Source: CAZICM01 sp964537685 (GTDB lineage Bacteria; Myxococcota_A; Polyangia; Polyangiales; Polyangiaceae). Taken from it: 64,000 nucleotides of DNA. Each line of letters opens with the position of its first letter. Within the stretch, counting starts at the first letter, position 1. The position numbers and the translations under genes are program-made. Below the pieces are notes generated by a model that did no database searches, was not told the origin of the DNA, and worked only from the letters and a program-made list of their open reading frames with translations. Location: positions 7,982-71,981 of the forward strand of contig CAZICM010000045.1 in assembly GCA_964537685.1 (NCBI GenBank). Direction: 5' to 3'. Of the stretch, positions 1-8,023 are shown in pieces.

Positions 1-1
1 C

Positions 2-868
2 ATTCATGCGCAGATCATTCACGATTTTGTGGATCTTCTGCTCACGGTCGCGGAAGAGCGGGGATGGCATCGCGATCAAGTGGGTTCCGATGCTTTTTTT
101 GCGTGGGTGCCGGCGCATCCTCTGGTTCGCATTTCGCCCGATCTCTATTTGCTGGAAAAGCAAATCGAGCCTTTGCCGGCGAGCTTTCAGATGTGGAAGC
201 AGGGTCAGGTGCCGCCTTCGTTTGCGCTGGAGGTTGTATCTGAAGATTGGCGTAAGGATTACGATCAAAATCCTAAAAAATATGCCCAGCTCGGCACGAA
301 GGAGCTTGTGATTTTCGATCCTGATGCGGCTGGTGAATGGGCGGGGAGGGGGCCGCGGGTGCCTCTGCAAGTGTATCGCCGCAATTCGGAAGGATTTTTG
401 GCGCGTGTCTATGCCGGAACAGGGCCGGTGTGGAGCGAGGTTTTAGATTTATTGCTCTTCATCGTGAACCTAGGGCAAGGGCGCGATGTGCGGCTTCGTT
501 TTGCCTATGATCGCGAAGGCGAGATTTGGGTGAAGTCAAGCGCGGAGGCGAAGGCGATTGCCGAGCAGGAGCGCAGGCGGGCGGAGCAGGGGCGTGGGCA
601 TGCGGAAGAGCGGCGTGTGCATGCGGAGCGGGAGCGTGCGCGGGCGGAAGAAGGACGCGCAGAGGCGGAGCGGGAGCGCGCGCGCGTAGAGGCGGAGCGC
701 AATCAGGCGCTGGAGGAGCGGGATCGAGCGCTTAAAGAAAGCGCCCAAGTCAAGCAGCAAAACGATTTGGTGCAACAGGCGCTCGCCAAAGAGGCGCAGG
801 CCCGAAAGGCCGCGGAAGACCGTCTTCAAGAATTGCTCGCCGAACTTTCCAAAACACAAAAGCAATAA
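2..868 (+). CDS. Uma2-family (DUF820) nuclease-fold protein with C-terminal coiled coil, 5' end outside window
   Basis: The frame is open to the left edge of the window, and the residues before the first possible start (GTG at 29) already look like the Uma2 N-terminal helix (HAQIIHDFVDLLLTVAEERG), so the true start is probably upstream. The core has the family signature: a PPSFALEVVSEDWRKD segment, then KYAQLGTKELVIFDPD, matching the D/E-x-V, K and Y positions of the restriction-endonuclease-like fold. From about 540 onward the protein becomes a long Arg/Glu/Ala heptad region (ERERARAEEGRAEAERERAR), predicted to be coiled coil. Uma2 proteins are common in multicopy in cyanobacteria and myxobacteria and their role is unsettled. 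No partner gene is visible. Confidence 0.8.
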   Translation: MHAQIIHDFVDLLLTVAEERGWHRDQVGSDAFFAWVPAHPLVRISPDLYLLEKQIEPLPASFQMWKQGQVPPSFALEVVSEDWRKDYDQNPKKYAQLGTKELVIFDPDAAGEWAGRGPRVPLQVYRRNSEGFLARVYAGTGPVWSEVLDLLLFIVNLGQGRDVRLRFAYDREGEIWVKSSAEAKAIAEQERRRAEQGRGHAEERRVHAERERARAEEGRAEAERERARVEAERNQALEERDRALKESAQVKQQNDLVQQALAKEAQARKAAEDRLQELLAELSKTQKQ

Positions 869-929
869 GCTCTTGTCGAGCCGCTGCGAACGCTTCTACG
901 CTGTCGGCGCTTTTGTCGAGGAGGCGATC

Positions 930-1046
930 GTGGCGAATGAATCAGGCGGCGGAAGCCGGGCGGCTGGGTGGCTGATTTGGATTGGCGTGATTGTGGGCGT
1001 AAATGTTCTGTCGTACGCCTTTGATTGGGGTTTCTGGCTCTACTGA
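930..1046 (+). CDS. Possible small membrane protein (38 aa) overlapping the next gene
   Basis: A GTG at 930 follows a strong ribosome binding site (GAGGAGG at 918-924). It opens a 38-codon frame with one hydrophobic stretch (WLIWIGVIVGVNVLSYAF) and a stop at 1044-1046. The frame overlaps the start of the methyltransferase at 1025 in another phase, so it could be a translationally coupled leader or a small membrane partner. It has no recognisable homology and may instead be non-coding. Confidence 0.35.
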   Translation: MANESGGGSRAAGWLIWIGVIVGVNVLSYAFDWGFWLY

Positions 1047-1660
1047 AAGCGTCTGTCGATCATCGCGCGCTGAATATCGCGTTCGGCTTGTCCGCGCTGA
1101 GCTGGGCCGTCTTTGGGGTTTGGAAAAGCGATCCCGAAGCCCGCTTTACGCTTGTGCGGCTGAGTATTACCGCGCTTAACGCGTGTGTGGGCCTTTTGTT
1201 TATTGGCCGCGATATGGCGATTAAACACGGCTCGGCGCGCGACGTTTTATTCTGTCTTCCTTCGCTGGTTGCGAGCGGTGCGGCGCTCAAGCTCGCGCCT
1301 TCGGCTCAGGCGTGGCCGTTTTTGCCCTCGCTTTTATTTTGCGGGGGCGCTTTCTTTGCGATGAGCGCGCTTGTCTCGCTCGGCAAATGTTTTGGTTTAT
1401 TGCCTGCGGCCCGCGGCATTTCGATGCGCGGCCCCTTTCGCTGGATTCGCCATCCGGCCTATGCGGGCGAACTCATCATGCTCGCCGCGTGCGCGCTTGC
1501 GGCTGAAAAACAGGCTTTGGCGATACTGGTCGCTCTCGGCGCAGCAGTCTTTCTTTCGCTGCGCATTCGCATCGAAGAAAAGCTTCTCTCTCAAGCGTTC
1601 GGCGAGTACGCCGAATATCAGCGGCGCGTGAAATACCGGCTCTTGCCTTTTATCTGGTGA
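1025..1660 (+). CDS. Isoprenylcysteine carboxyl methyltransferase (ICMT)/PEMT-family membrane protein
   Basis: This is an integral membrane protein of about 211 residues with five or so hydrophobic segments. The C-terminal signature of the ICMT/PEMT superfamily is clear: GPFRWIRHPAYAGEL, then a hydrophobic segment, then EEKLLSQAFGEYAEYQRRVKYRLLPFIW. In characterised relatives this region binds S-adenosylmethionine at the membrane, and the substrate (lipid, isoprenoid or thiol) cannot be inferred here. The TTG at 1025 is the earliest in-frame start; no strong ribosome binding site precedes it, but translation could be coupled to the small frame at 930-1046. A second family member lies at 16799-17403. 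The gene is convergent with the MATE gene, 26 bp away. Confidence 0.75.
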   Translation: MGFLALLKASVDHRALNIAFGLSALSWAVFGVWKSDPEARFTLVRLSITALNACVGLLFIGRDMAIKHGSARDVLFCLPSLVASGAALKLAPSAQAWPFLPSLLFCGGAFFAMSALVSLGKCFGLLPAARGISMRGPFRWIRHPAYAGELIMLAACALAAEKQALAILVALGAAVFLSLRIRIEEKLLSQAFGEYAEYQRRVKYRLLPFIW

Positions 1661-1686
1661 GACTGGGCCTTGCCAATACCATCGAA

Positions 1687-3132
1687 TTACAATTGAATTT
1701 TTGTCCAATCCCCGCTGCGGAATTTCCACACCATAATTCCGGCCAATAGACACGCATAAATAACCGCCGCGGCCCAAATTCCCATAAGACCCATGCCCGC
1801 GGTGATGCCCAGCCCCCAGGCGAGGGGAACCAAGCAAGTAAAATGCAGAATCAATTCGACAATCATGACGAAGCGGGTATTTCCAGCGCCAAATAGAGCC
1901 TGCGTGAGAATCATCCCGATGGCGATCATCGGAGTGCTGATGCCCATAATGCGCATAGGATTTAAAGCCGCTTGCTGCACCAATTCGCTATGCGTCACAA
2001 AGGCTAAAATCTGTTTTGCAAAAATCGCCTGCACTAGGCCAAGGCCGCCAAAAATAGCCAATCCCAATTGAACGGATGTCCATCCAAATCGGGTGGCCTT
2101 CTCGGCATTTTTCTCGCCCAGCGATTGAGACACCAAGGTTGCGGTCGATGTGCCAAAGGCCAGGCAGGCCGTGAAAATAAGCTTAAGCACGCCGCCTACG
2201 ACCGTGGTTGCCGCGCCGTTGACAGGCTCGCCGTCGCCGCCCGGGCACATCGCCGATACGACGCCTGCCGGGAAGAGTTCATCGAGTTTTCCAGCGACGC
2301 GCGTGAATAAGGCAAGGCCCGTCATGACGGCAATGGTCGCCACTGCGCTTGGAATGGAGAGTCTTACGATGGACCAGGTGAGGGATAACGATAGTTTTTT
2401 AAGGGAAAACGGATGAAATTGTTTCCGGTATTCGGGGTGAAGCGCAAAGGCGATCATAATCGCCAATCCGATGTAAGTGGATACAAATCCAGCGACCCCC
2501 GCGCCGGCAATGCCCATTTTTTGAATGCCCAGGGTGTCGTTTCCAAAGATAAGCAGCAGGCACAAAAGAATATTCAGCGCATTCATGACAATCGCTGAAA
2601 TTAAATGAACGTGGGTTTTACCAATACCATCAAAGAAAGCCTTAAAGGCAAAGGTGGCCGCCATGGATGTAATGCCCAAGAGCCTCCAGTGCAGATAGGC
2701 AGAAGCGGCCTCTTGAGCGCCTTTGACCTTGAGAATCATGGCCAGTACGGCATCCATCGTGAGATAGCCGAGCACCGAAAAAACAATGCCTGAAACAACG
2801 GCGAAAACCATCGCGTTGAGGAGCACGGCGCCCGCGTCGTGCGGGCGGTTCTCGGCAAAACGCCGCCCTGTGAAAGCTTGAGTGCCCACCGAGATAGCGC
2901 TGAGCGAGCCGCCAAAGAGCCAAAGAACGATGAGCGAAGGCAGAAGAGCCGCTTGGGCATTGGAAGATTCGGGGCAGGGAAGGCTCGCAAAAAAGACGAT
3001 GTCGATTTCATTGACGACGCTCTGGGTGAGCATCGCTGCGACCGTGGGAAGCGCGAGTTTGAGGATGGTGCGGGCGGGAGGGCCGGATGTGATGGTGCTG
3101 GCCGAGCCGCCGGGAAGGGAGATATGCGCCAT
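1687..3132 (-). CDS. MATE-family multidrug/Na+ antiporter
   Basis: About 481 residues with roughly twelve hydrophobic segments in two related halves, the size and architecture of MATE (NorM/DinF-like) cation-coupled exporters. The N-terminal half carries LALPTVAAMLTQSVVNEIDI, and a related helix pattern recurs in the second half (LKLIFTACLAFGTSTATLVSQSLGEKN). Reading upstream to 3246 is possible, but the ATG at 3132 (MAHISLPGG) is preferred. It lies 10 bp after the stop of the upstream kinase gene, while the longer version would overlap the kinase by about 100 bp. The two genes are therefore probably one operon, and the transporter may be a target of, or simply co-expressed with, the kinase. 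The substrate is unknown. Confidence 0.85.
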   Translation of the reverse strand: MAHISLPGGSASTITSGPPARTILKLALPTVAAMLTQSVVNEIDIVFFASLPCPESSNAQAALLPSLIVLWLFGGSLSAISVGTQAFTGRRFAENRPHDAGAVLLNAMVFAVVSGIVFSVLGYLTMDAVLAMILKVKGAQEAASAYLHWRLLGITSMAATFAFKAFFDGIGKTHVHLISAIVMNALNILLCLLLIFGNDTLGIQKMGIAGAGVAGFVSTYIGLAIMIAFALHPEYRKQFHPFSLKKLSLSLTWSIVRLSIPSAVATIAVMTGLALFTRVAGKLDELFPAGVVSAMCPGGDGEPVNGAATTVVGGVLKLIFTACLAFGTSTATLVSQSLGEKNAEKATRFGWTSVQLGLAIFGGLGLVQAIFAKQILAFVTHSELVQQAALNPMRIMGISTPMIAIGMILTQALFGAGNTRFVMIVELILHFTCLVPLAWGLGITAGMGLMGIWAAAVIYACLLAGIMVWKFRSGDWTKIQL

Positions 3133-3142
3133 GAAGTGCCGC

Positions 3143-5989
3143 TCAGCGATCTTTCTTCGCAAGCCGCGTCTTCTTTTTCCTCTGCGAAGGCGGCAGCTCG
3201 TTCCGTGAAGGTTTGAAGATCGAGCCTTTGCGCGCGGTGCGTTCACCGGTGGCCTTTTGCTCGTCTTTTGAAGCGCTCTTGGGTTCCTGGCCGTGGGCGA
3301 TCTCGGCGCCGTTCACGCTGGCCATCTTGACTTTGTCAGGCGTTTTCTTGTGTTGCCTGGGCCTCGCCTTAGGAGCCGGTGCAGCGCTTTTTGCTGTCTT
3401 TTGAGGTTCTTTGGGCACTTCTGCCGGTGCTGCCGTTTGCGCTGGAGCGGTGGGTTTTAGCTCGGCCATCTTCTCGTCAGGTTCGGGCACAAGCTGTTCC
3501 ACTGGCTGTTCAGCGGCGCTGGGCTGCTGTTCCGCAGGCTGCGCCGAAGGTTCGGGAGAAGGCTCGGAAGCAGCTTGTTTTGCAGGTTCTTCTTGAGCCG
3601 GAATGGACTCGTCCACAGGAACGGCTTGCACTTCTTCGCTGCGTTCGGCCTGGGCGCGCCCACCGAAAACCTTGGCCGCCGCCGTGCGAATTTCCTGAGC
3701 GCGTCCCACGAGCAATACCGCAGCAAACGCCATGGTCATCGCGATCGCCGCAAGTCCCGCCACACGCCTGCGCGTGCGCGAAATCACGGGCGCCAGCAGG
3801 GCCTTCTCCATCGCCTCTCTCATCTCGAGCGCGCTCTGAAATCGCAAACTTGGATGCCTCGCCAGCGCTTGCATCAAGACCTCATCCACGCGCTGCGGAA
3901 GGCCCAACAGCGGACAGCGTTCGCTTGGTTTTTCGGGCATTCCTTTGATTTTTGAAGCCAAGATCGCCACGGGGCTGGGGCCCGAAAAAGGCATGCTCGC
4001 TGTAATCATTTCGTAGAGCACGGCGCCTACCGCGTAGATATCGCTCCGGGCGTCCACTTGTCCGGACGAAGCTTGTTCGGGCGCCATGTATTCAGGCGTT
4101 CCCAAGATGGCAAATCCAGGCTTTTTGGTGAACTCATCGGCCGCCGCGTCGACTGCGTCTTTGGATGCGGGTTTGGCATTGGCATCGGGGTCTTGTTCGC
4201 CTTGAACCCCAGCGCCTTTAGGCTCGGCAACCGCCTTGGCCAAGCCAAAATCGAGCAGTTTTAGGCCGCCTTCCTTGGTGAGGAAAATATTGGCCGGCTT
4301 GATATCGCGGTGAACCACACCCGCCGCATGCGCCACTTCGAGGGCCTGCAATGCTTTTCGGCCAATATCAAAAGATGCCTGCCACGAAAGGCTTTTTTCT
4401 CTCTCGATACGGCCTTCCAAGGTCTCGCCTTCCAGGAGCTCCATCGCGCAGAACAGGCGGCCGTCCGACGCGACACCAAAGTCAAGAATCTTTACGAGGT
4501 GATCGTGCACAAGCCTCGAGAGCGCTCTCGCTTCGCGCCTAAATCGGGCGGCGAATTCTGGCACGCGCGTATGCTCTGCGGTCAGCACCTTCAGGGCCAC
4601 GCGCCGCATCAGATCCACATGCTCGGCCTCGTGCACCACGCTGCTCGCGCCTCTGCCAATCTCGCGGATCAATTTGTAGCGGGTGCCCGGTAGCACGTTC
4701 GGATCGCTGGGTTCCTTAAGATGTTCGGCGGTGTGGGTCTTGGCCGGCGCATCCGCGGGCTTTTGAGCAGGCTCCTTAAGCTGTGGATGCGGCTGGCCAG
4801 CGGTCTTCTTGCGAAAGGAAGCCGATGCGGCGAGCAGCTTTGCGAACTCGCGGCGCGTTCGCTCGGGCTCCGATGGAAATAGGGTTTGCATTAATTGCGC
4901 GGTGCGGGCGCGGATGCCCCGTTCACCGTTGGGAAGAGCACCTGCAGACGCCAGTACCTTGGCGAGATCGCGCGCAGCGAGGCGAGCATCGGAATAGCGC
5001 TCTAAGCGCTCAAATGCGGTGAGTTTAGCGATAATGGTGTTGAGCTCCAAGGGGGCGCCGATCGCTTCCGCGATGGGTGCTGGACTGCACTGATTGCGGG
5101 CGACGTTGGCCATGTGCACACCCGCGTCACCCTGTAAAAAGCGGCGTCCCGCGCATAGCTCCCAAAGCATGATGCCCAGCGCGTACAGATCGACCCGGGC
5201 ATCGCCTGTATCGCCGTTCGCCACTTCGGGAGCCACATATCCAGGCTTTGCGAACACCACACCCGAGACGGTTCTGCACCTTCGGTTTTGCCCGCGCGCC
5301 GTGCCGAAATCGATAATTTTCACTTCGCCCTGAAAGCTCACCATCACATTCTGCGGCGACAGATCGCGGTGCACGATGGCCAGAGGGCGCCCCGCTGGAT
5401 CTTTACGCTCGTGCACATGTGCCAGCGCATCGGCGATCATCGTGCCGATGCTCACGGCTTCGGGCCACGACAAGCGATGACCAATTTGCAGCGCGCGCGC
5501 CCGCATATCGCCCAGGCTCCGGCCTTCAACATGCTCGACGACGGCATAAGGTTCGCCGGTCTTTTCATCGGACGCAGCCTCGATGACCTGTGCCACGCCC
5601 GAGTGCTGAAGCTGAGCCTGCACTCTTGCTTCATCGAGAAAGCGCGCGATAAAGCTGGGATCGGCCGCATGTTCGCGGCGGATAATCTTGACGACAACGG
5701 GCCGCTCGGCGCCTTCGAGCCCGGTGGTCGATCCCAGGAAGACCTCGCCCATACCGCCCCTGGCCAAGCGTTTTAGGAGCACATAGCGGCCGAGCATGCG
5801 GGGCAGATCGGCTTCGATTTCCGGCTCGGAGGAGCGGGGCGGAGGAGGTTCCGCGGGCGCACTTTTCTCGGCGCTTTTGGCATGGAGGAGCGGGGTTTCA
5901 TTCGAATGGCCATGGGGCGGATTCGAAGGCTGAGGGGCGCTGGATGCGGAAGGAGCGTGCTTTCCCGACGATGTCGTCATGGGGCGCAC
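3143..5989 (-). CDS. Transmembrane Ser/Thr protein kinase with two tandem kinase domains
   Basis: 948 residues. Kinase domain 1 (about 66-345) has the Gly loop RLARGGMGEVFLG, Lys101, HRDLSPQN (Asp209, Asn214) and an IDFGTAR Mg loop (Asp227). Kinase domain 2 (about 436-732) has EIGRGASS, Lys467, HRDIKPAN (Asp562), LLDFGLAK and TPEYMAPEQA. Both keep all catalytic residues. Domain 2 has an acidic/Ala insert of about 40 residues (roughly 586-625) inside the activation segment. A single membrane helix follows (about 743-763), then an Ala/Pro/Glu-rich region and a very basic tail, presumably periplasmic. This is the PknB/Pkn layout common in myxobacteria, except for the duplicated kinase. It is followed 10 bp downstream by a MATE transporter. 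Confidence 0.9.
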   Translation of the reverse strand: MRPMTTSSGKHAPSASSAPQPSNPPHGHSNETPLLHAKSAEKSAPAEPPPPRSSEPEIEADLPRMLGRYVLLKRLARGGMGEVFLGSTTGLEGAERPVVVKIIRREHAADPSFIARFLDEARVQAQLQHSGVAQVIEAASDEKTGEPYAVVEHVEGRSLGDMRARALQIGHRLSWPEAVSIGTMIADALAHVHERKDPAGRPLAIVHRDLSPQNVMVSFQGEVKIIDFGTARGQNRRCRTVSGVVFAKPGYVAPEVANGDTGDARVDLYALGIMLWELCAGRRFLQGDAGVHMANVARNQCSPAPIAEAIGAPLELNTIIAKLTAFERLERYSDARLAARDLAKVLASAGALPNGERGIRARTAQLMQTLFPSEPERTRREFAKLLAASASFRKKTAGQPHPQLKEPAQKPADAPAKTHTAEHLKEPSDPNVLPGTRYKLIREIGRGASSVVHEAEHVDLMRRVALKVLTAEHTRVPEFAARFRREARALSRLVHDHLVKILDFGVASDGRLFCAMELLEGETLEGRIEREKSLSWQASFDIGRKALQALEVAHAAGVVHRDIKPANIFLTKEGGLKLLDFGLAKAVAEPKGAGVQGEQDPDANAKPASKDAVDAAADEFTKKPGFAILGTPEYMAPEQASSGQVDARSDIYAVGAVLYEMITASMPFSGPSPVAILASKIKGMPEKPSERCPLLGLPQRVDEVLMQALARHPSLRFQSALEMREAMEKALLAPVISRTRRRVAGLAAIAMTMAFAAVLLVGRAQEIRTAAAKVFGGRAQAERSEEVQAVPVDESIPAQEEPAKQAASEPSPEPSAQPAEQQPSAAEQPVEQLVPEPDEKMAELKPTAPAQTAAPAEVPKEPQKTAKSAAPAPKARPRQHKKTPDKVKMASVNGAEIAHGQEPKSASKDEQKATGERTARKGSIFKPSRNELPPSQRKKKTRLAKKDR

Positions 5990-6119
5990 GCTAATTTTCG
6001 GGTGTTGGCCGGGCCAAGTTGTTGGTTTGTTTTTGTGTTGTCTTTATTTTTATTTTTGATTGAATTGTATTTATATTCGATGATTATGATGTGAAGGATT
6101 GCGCGGCAGGAATTGATTT

Positions 6120-6135
6120 CATTTTGATCAAAATG
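6120..6135. promoter_or_regulatory. Perfect 16-bp palindrome in the kinase upstream region
   Basis: CATTTTGATCAAAATG is a perfect inverted repeat with no spacer, inside an AT-rich stretch (about 6000-6150). It lies between the lipoprotein gene ending at 6154 and the kinase gene starting at 5989, both on the minus strand. The low GC argues against a terminator. It could be an operator for the kinase-MATE operon, but no regulator can be assigned. Confidence 0.4.
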
Positions 6136-6153
6136 GTGAGCATGCCTTGGGTT

Positions 6154-6798
6154 TTACTGAGGCATCGCCGAGATCAGCGCAAATAAAATCTGCTTATTGG
6201 TTTGAGCATGAACGGGCACCGGATACACTTTGCCTGTCCGCACGGCCTCCAGCATATCCGCCGCTGAAATATCAAATATCCCCATAGGGTCATCTTCCAT
6301 TAAATCTCGATCGGTGGCTACCACCCGAATTCTCACTCTTTCATCCAAGGGTACATGATCCCACGCGACTCCGCTCCATTGTGGGGTAAAGGTATCTTGC
6401 CTTTTGGCCAGAGGAATGGCTGGACCATCCCCGGATGCGGTGATGAGCGTGGCGGTGCCTCCAACATCCGGCTTTTCCAGGGCTTGCATCGCGGGACCCG
6501 CCATGACGCTTGCGGCTGCTCCATACGCACTGGGGCGGATCAGCATTTGCGCCAATAGATCCCAAAGGTCTTCTTTAACCATTCCACCGGGGCCATCCCA
6601 TTGGCTTCCATCGGCTTTGCCTGGGCCAATGAGCATTCCTACCACCCATACCCTTGCAAAATGGGGAGTTTGCGTTAGGCCATTTGGAGGACCAGAGGCA
6701 TTTCGGCCATAAAATTGGGCTTCATCCGTGTGCCCGCCACAGCCCAGGAGCAGAGAAAGTGCCGCGGTGATCCCTATTGTAAGCTGTTTGGCTTTCAT
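6154..6798 (-). CDS. Lipoprotein with a C2-like domain
   Basis: 214 residues. The N-terminus is a lipoprotein signal (KQLTIGITAALSLLLGC, lipobox LLGC), so the product is probably membrane-anchored outside the cytoplasm. The C-terminal half contains VRIRVVATDRDLMEDDPMG and then a hydrophobic FDISAADM segment, which resembles the Asp-rich calcium-binding loops of C2 domains. Such lipoproteins are widespread and uncharacterised in myxobacteria. It stands alone between the kinase operon and the SEC-C gene. The lipoprotein call is firm, while the C2 assignment rests on one motif. Confidence 0.65.
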   Translation of the reverse strand: MKAKQLTIGITAALSLLLGCGGHTDEAQFYGRNASGPPNGLTQTPHFARVWVVGMLIGPGKADGSQWDGPGGMVKEDLWDLLAQMLIRPSAYGAAASVMAGPAMQALEKPDVGGTATLITASGDGPAIPLAKRQDTFTPQWSGVAWDHVPLDERVRIRVVATDRDLMEDDPMGIFDISAADMLEAVRTGKVYPVPVHAQTNKQILFALISAMPQ

Positions 6799-6874
6799 AA
6801 AAATGGCTCACTCCACGCAAACACCCATAAAAATGCCGCTTCTCGCTTCGACCAAGCTCCCGGTCCTGTTTTAC

Positions 6875-8023
6875 CTACTCCTTCTCCAGAACCATATCAA
6901 TATACACCACCTTGGGCTCCGGCCGCTTTCCATCCTCCGCCGTCACCTCCACAGGCGCGGGATCACCATGACAATCCTCAAACGCAATTCCACTTCCGCA
7001 GGGACAGCCTTGTGTTGTTTGCCTTTCCTCTGCCCCGTCGTCCGCTTGCCCCGCGCTTTCTTCCATCCCATGACAGCGTGTAAACAGTTTGCCGCTTCCA
7101 CATGGACATTGCGCCCCATCTCCCAAGGCCAATACAGGGGCATCCGCTGCCAATACTTGCTCTTTCACCCCTTCCACAACCTCGGCCAATTGGTCTTGTA
7201 ACTCCCCCACCGATACATTCGCCCGCTCGACCAGGACCATCAGCTCGGCAAAATCGCTCTTCTCCAAGAGTGCCGGGAGGGATGGAATGGACAATCCCCC
7301 TCCTCTCAATCCCGTCACTTGAAAATGCCACGCCAATAGCTTCGTTAATGTTTGCGTCTCTCCGCCGATCAGCAATTGAATCATATAGGCCGCAACCCAA
7401 TGATCGCCCACCTCGTCAATGCGGCCAATCCGATGATAATATCGGGATAAATTGCCGTGCGATGCCGATAAATCGATGTAGTTTTCGCTTTCGCGGAAAA
7501 TCCCAAGCGCTTCCTCTTCCAATTCAGCCGCTTGTTCTTGATCTCCTTTGATATCGGCAACGATGGCCAATGCGGAAAGCGATTTAGCCTCTCCTATCGT
7601 ATCGGATAACGCCCGGTAGCCGTATAGGCAATGCTCCAGCAGCGTTTGAGCCTCGGGGATTCGCTTTAATCCTAAAAGCGGCGCATAACGATTGAAATTG
7701 GTGTTGAGCAGCGTCTGATCGTCCGCTCCCCGCGCCCGTTCCAAAGCTTCCAATTCGTCAATGTAGTCAATGCATTCAGGCCAGTTTCCAAGCGATGCCT
7801 CGATGCGCCGCCCCGTGTCCAGCGCCAATAGCATGATATTGCATAAATATTCAAATAGTATGCTTCCCGGCGGGCTTTGAGACGCTCTCAATCGAATGTC
7901 CACCAAAAGCGTCTGCAATTGGGACAATACCGCTCCGCCCCGCCCTTGCTGGCTGAGCATCCGGATGTCTTGCAGCCGCGCGAGCAAATCCTCGTATTCA
8001 GGGCCCGGCGATGCTTCGTTCAT
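6875..8023 (-). CDS. TPR-like protein with two C-terminal SEC-C zinc motifs
   Basis: 382 residues. The N-terminal two thirds are helical with TPR-like repeats (for example IPEAQTLLEHCLYGYRALSD and AAELEEEALGIFRESENYID). The C-terminus has two SEC-C motifs, CPCGSGKLFTRCHG and CPCGSGIAFEDCHGD, each giving a Cys-x-Cys...Cys-His zinc site like that of the SecA C-terminus. The start codon overlaps the stop of the upstream gene (ATGA at 8020-8023), so the two are translationally coupled. SEC-C modules often mark proteins that contact ribosomes, SecB or other partners. The actual function is unknown. Confidence 0.7.
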   Translation of the reverse strand: MNEASPGPEYEDLLARLQDIRMLSQQGRGGAVLSQLQTLLVDIRLRASQSPPGSILFEYLCNIMLLALDTGRRIEASLGNWPECIDYIDELEALERARGADDQTLLNTNFNRYAPLLGLKRIPEAQTLLEHCLYGYRALSDTIGEAKSLSALAIVADIKGDQEQAAELEEEALGIFRESENYIDLSASHGNLSRYYHRIGRIDEVGDHWVAAYMIQLLIGGETQTLTKLLAWHFQVTGLRGGGLSIPSLPALLEKSDFAELMVLVERANVSVGELQDQLAEVVEGVKEQVLAADAPVLALGDGAQCPCGSGKLFTRCHGMEESAGQADDGAEERQTTQGCPCGSGIAFEDCHGDPAPVEVTAEDGKRPEPKVVYIDMVLEKE

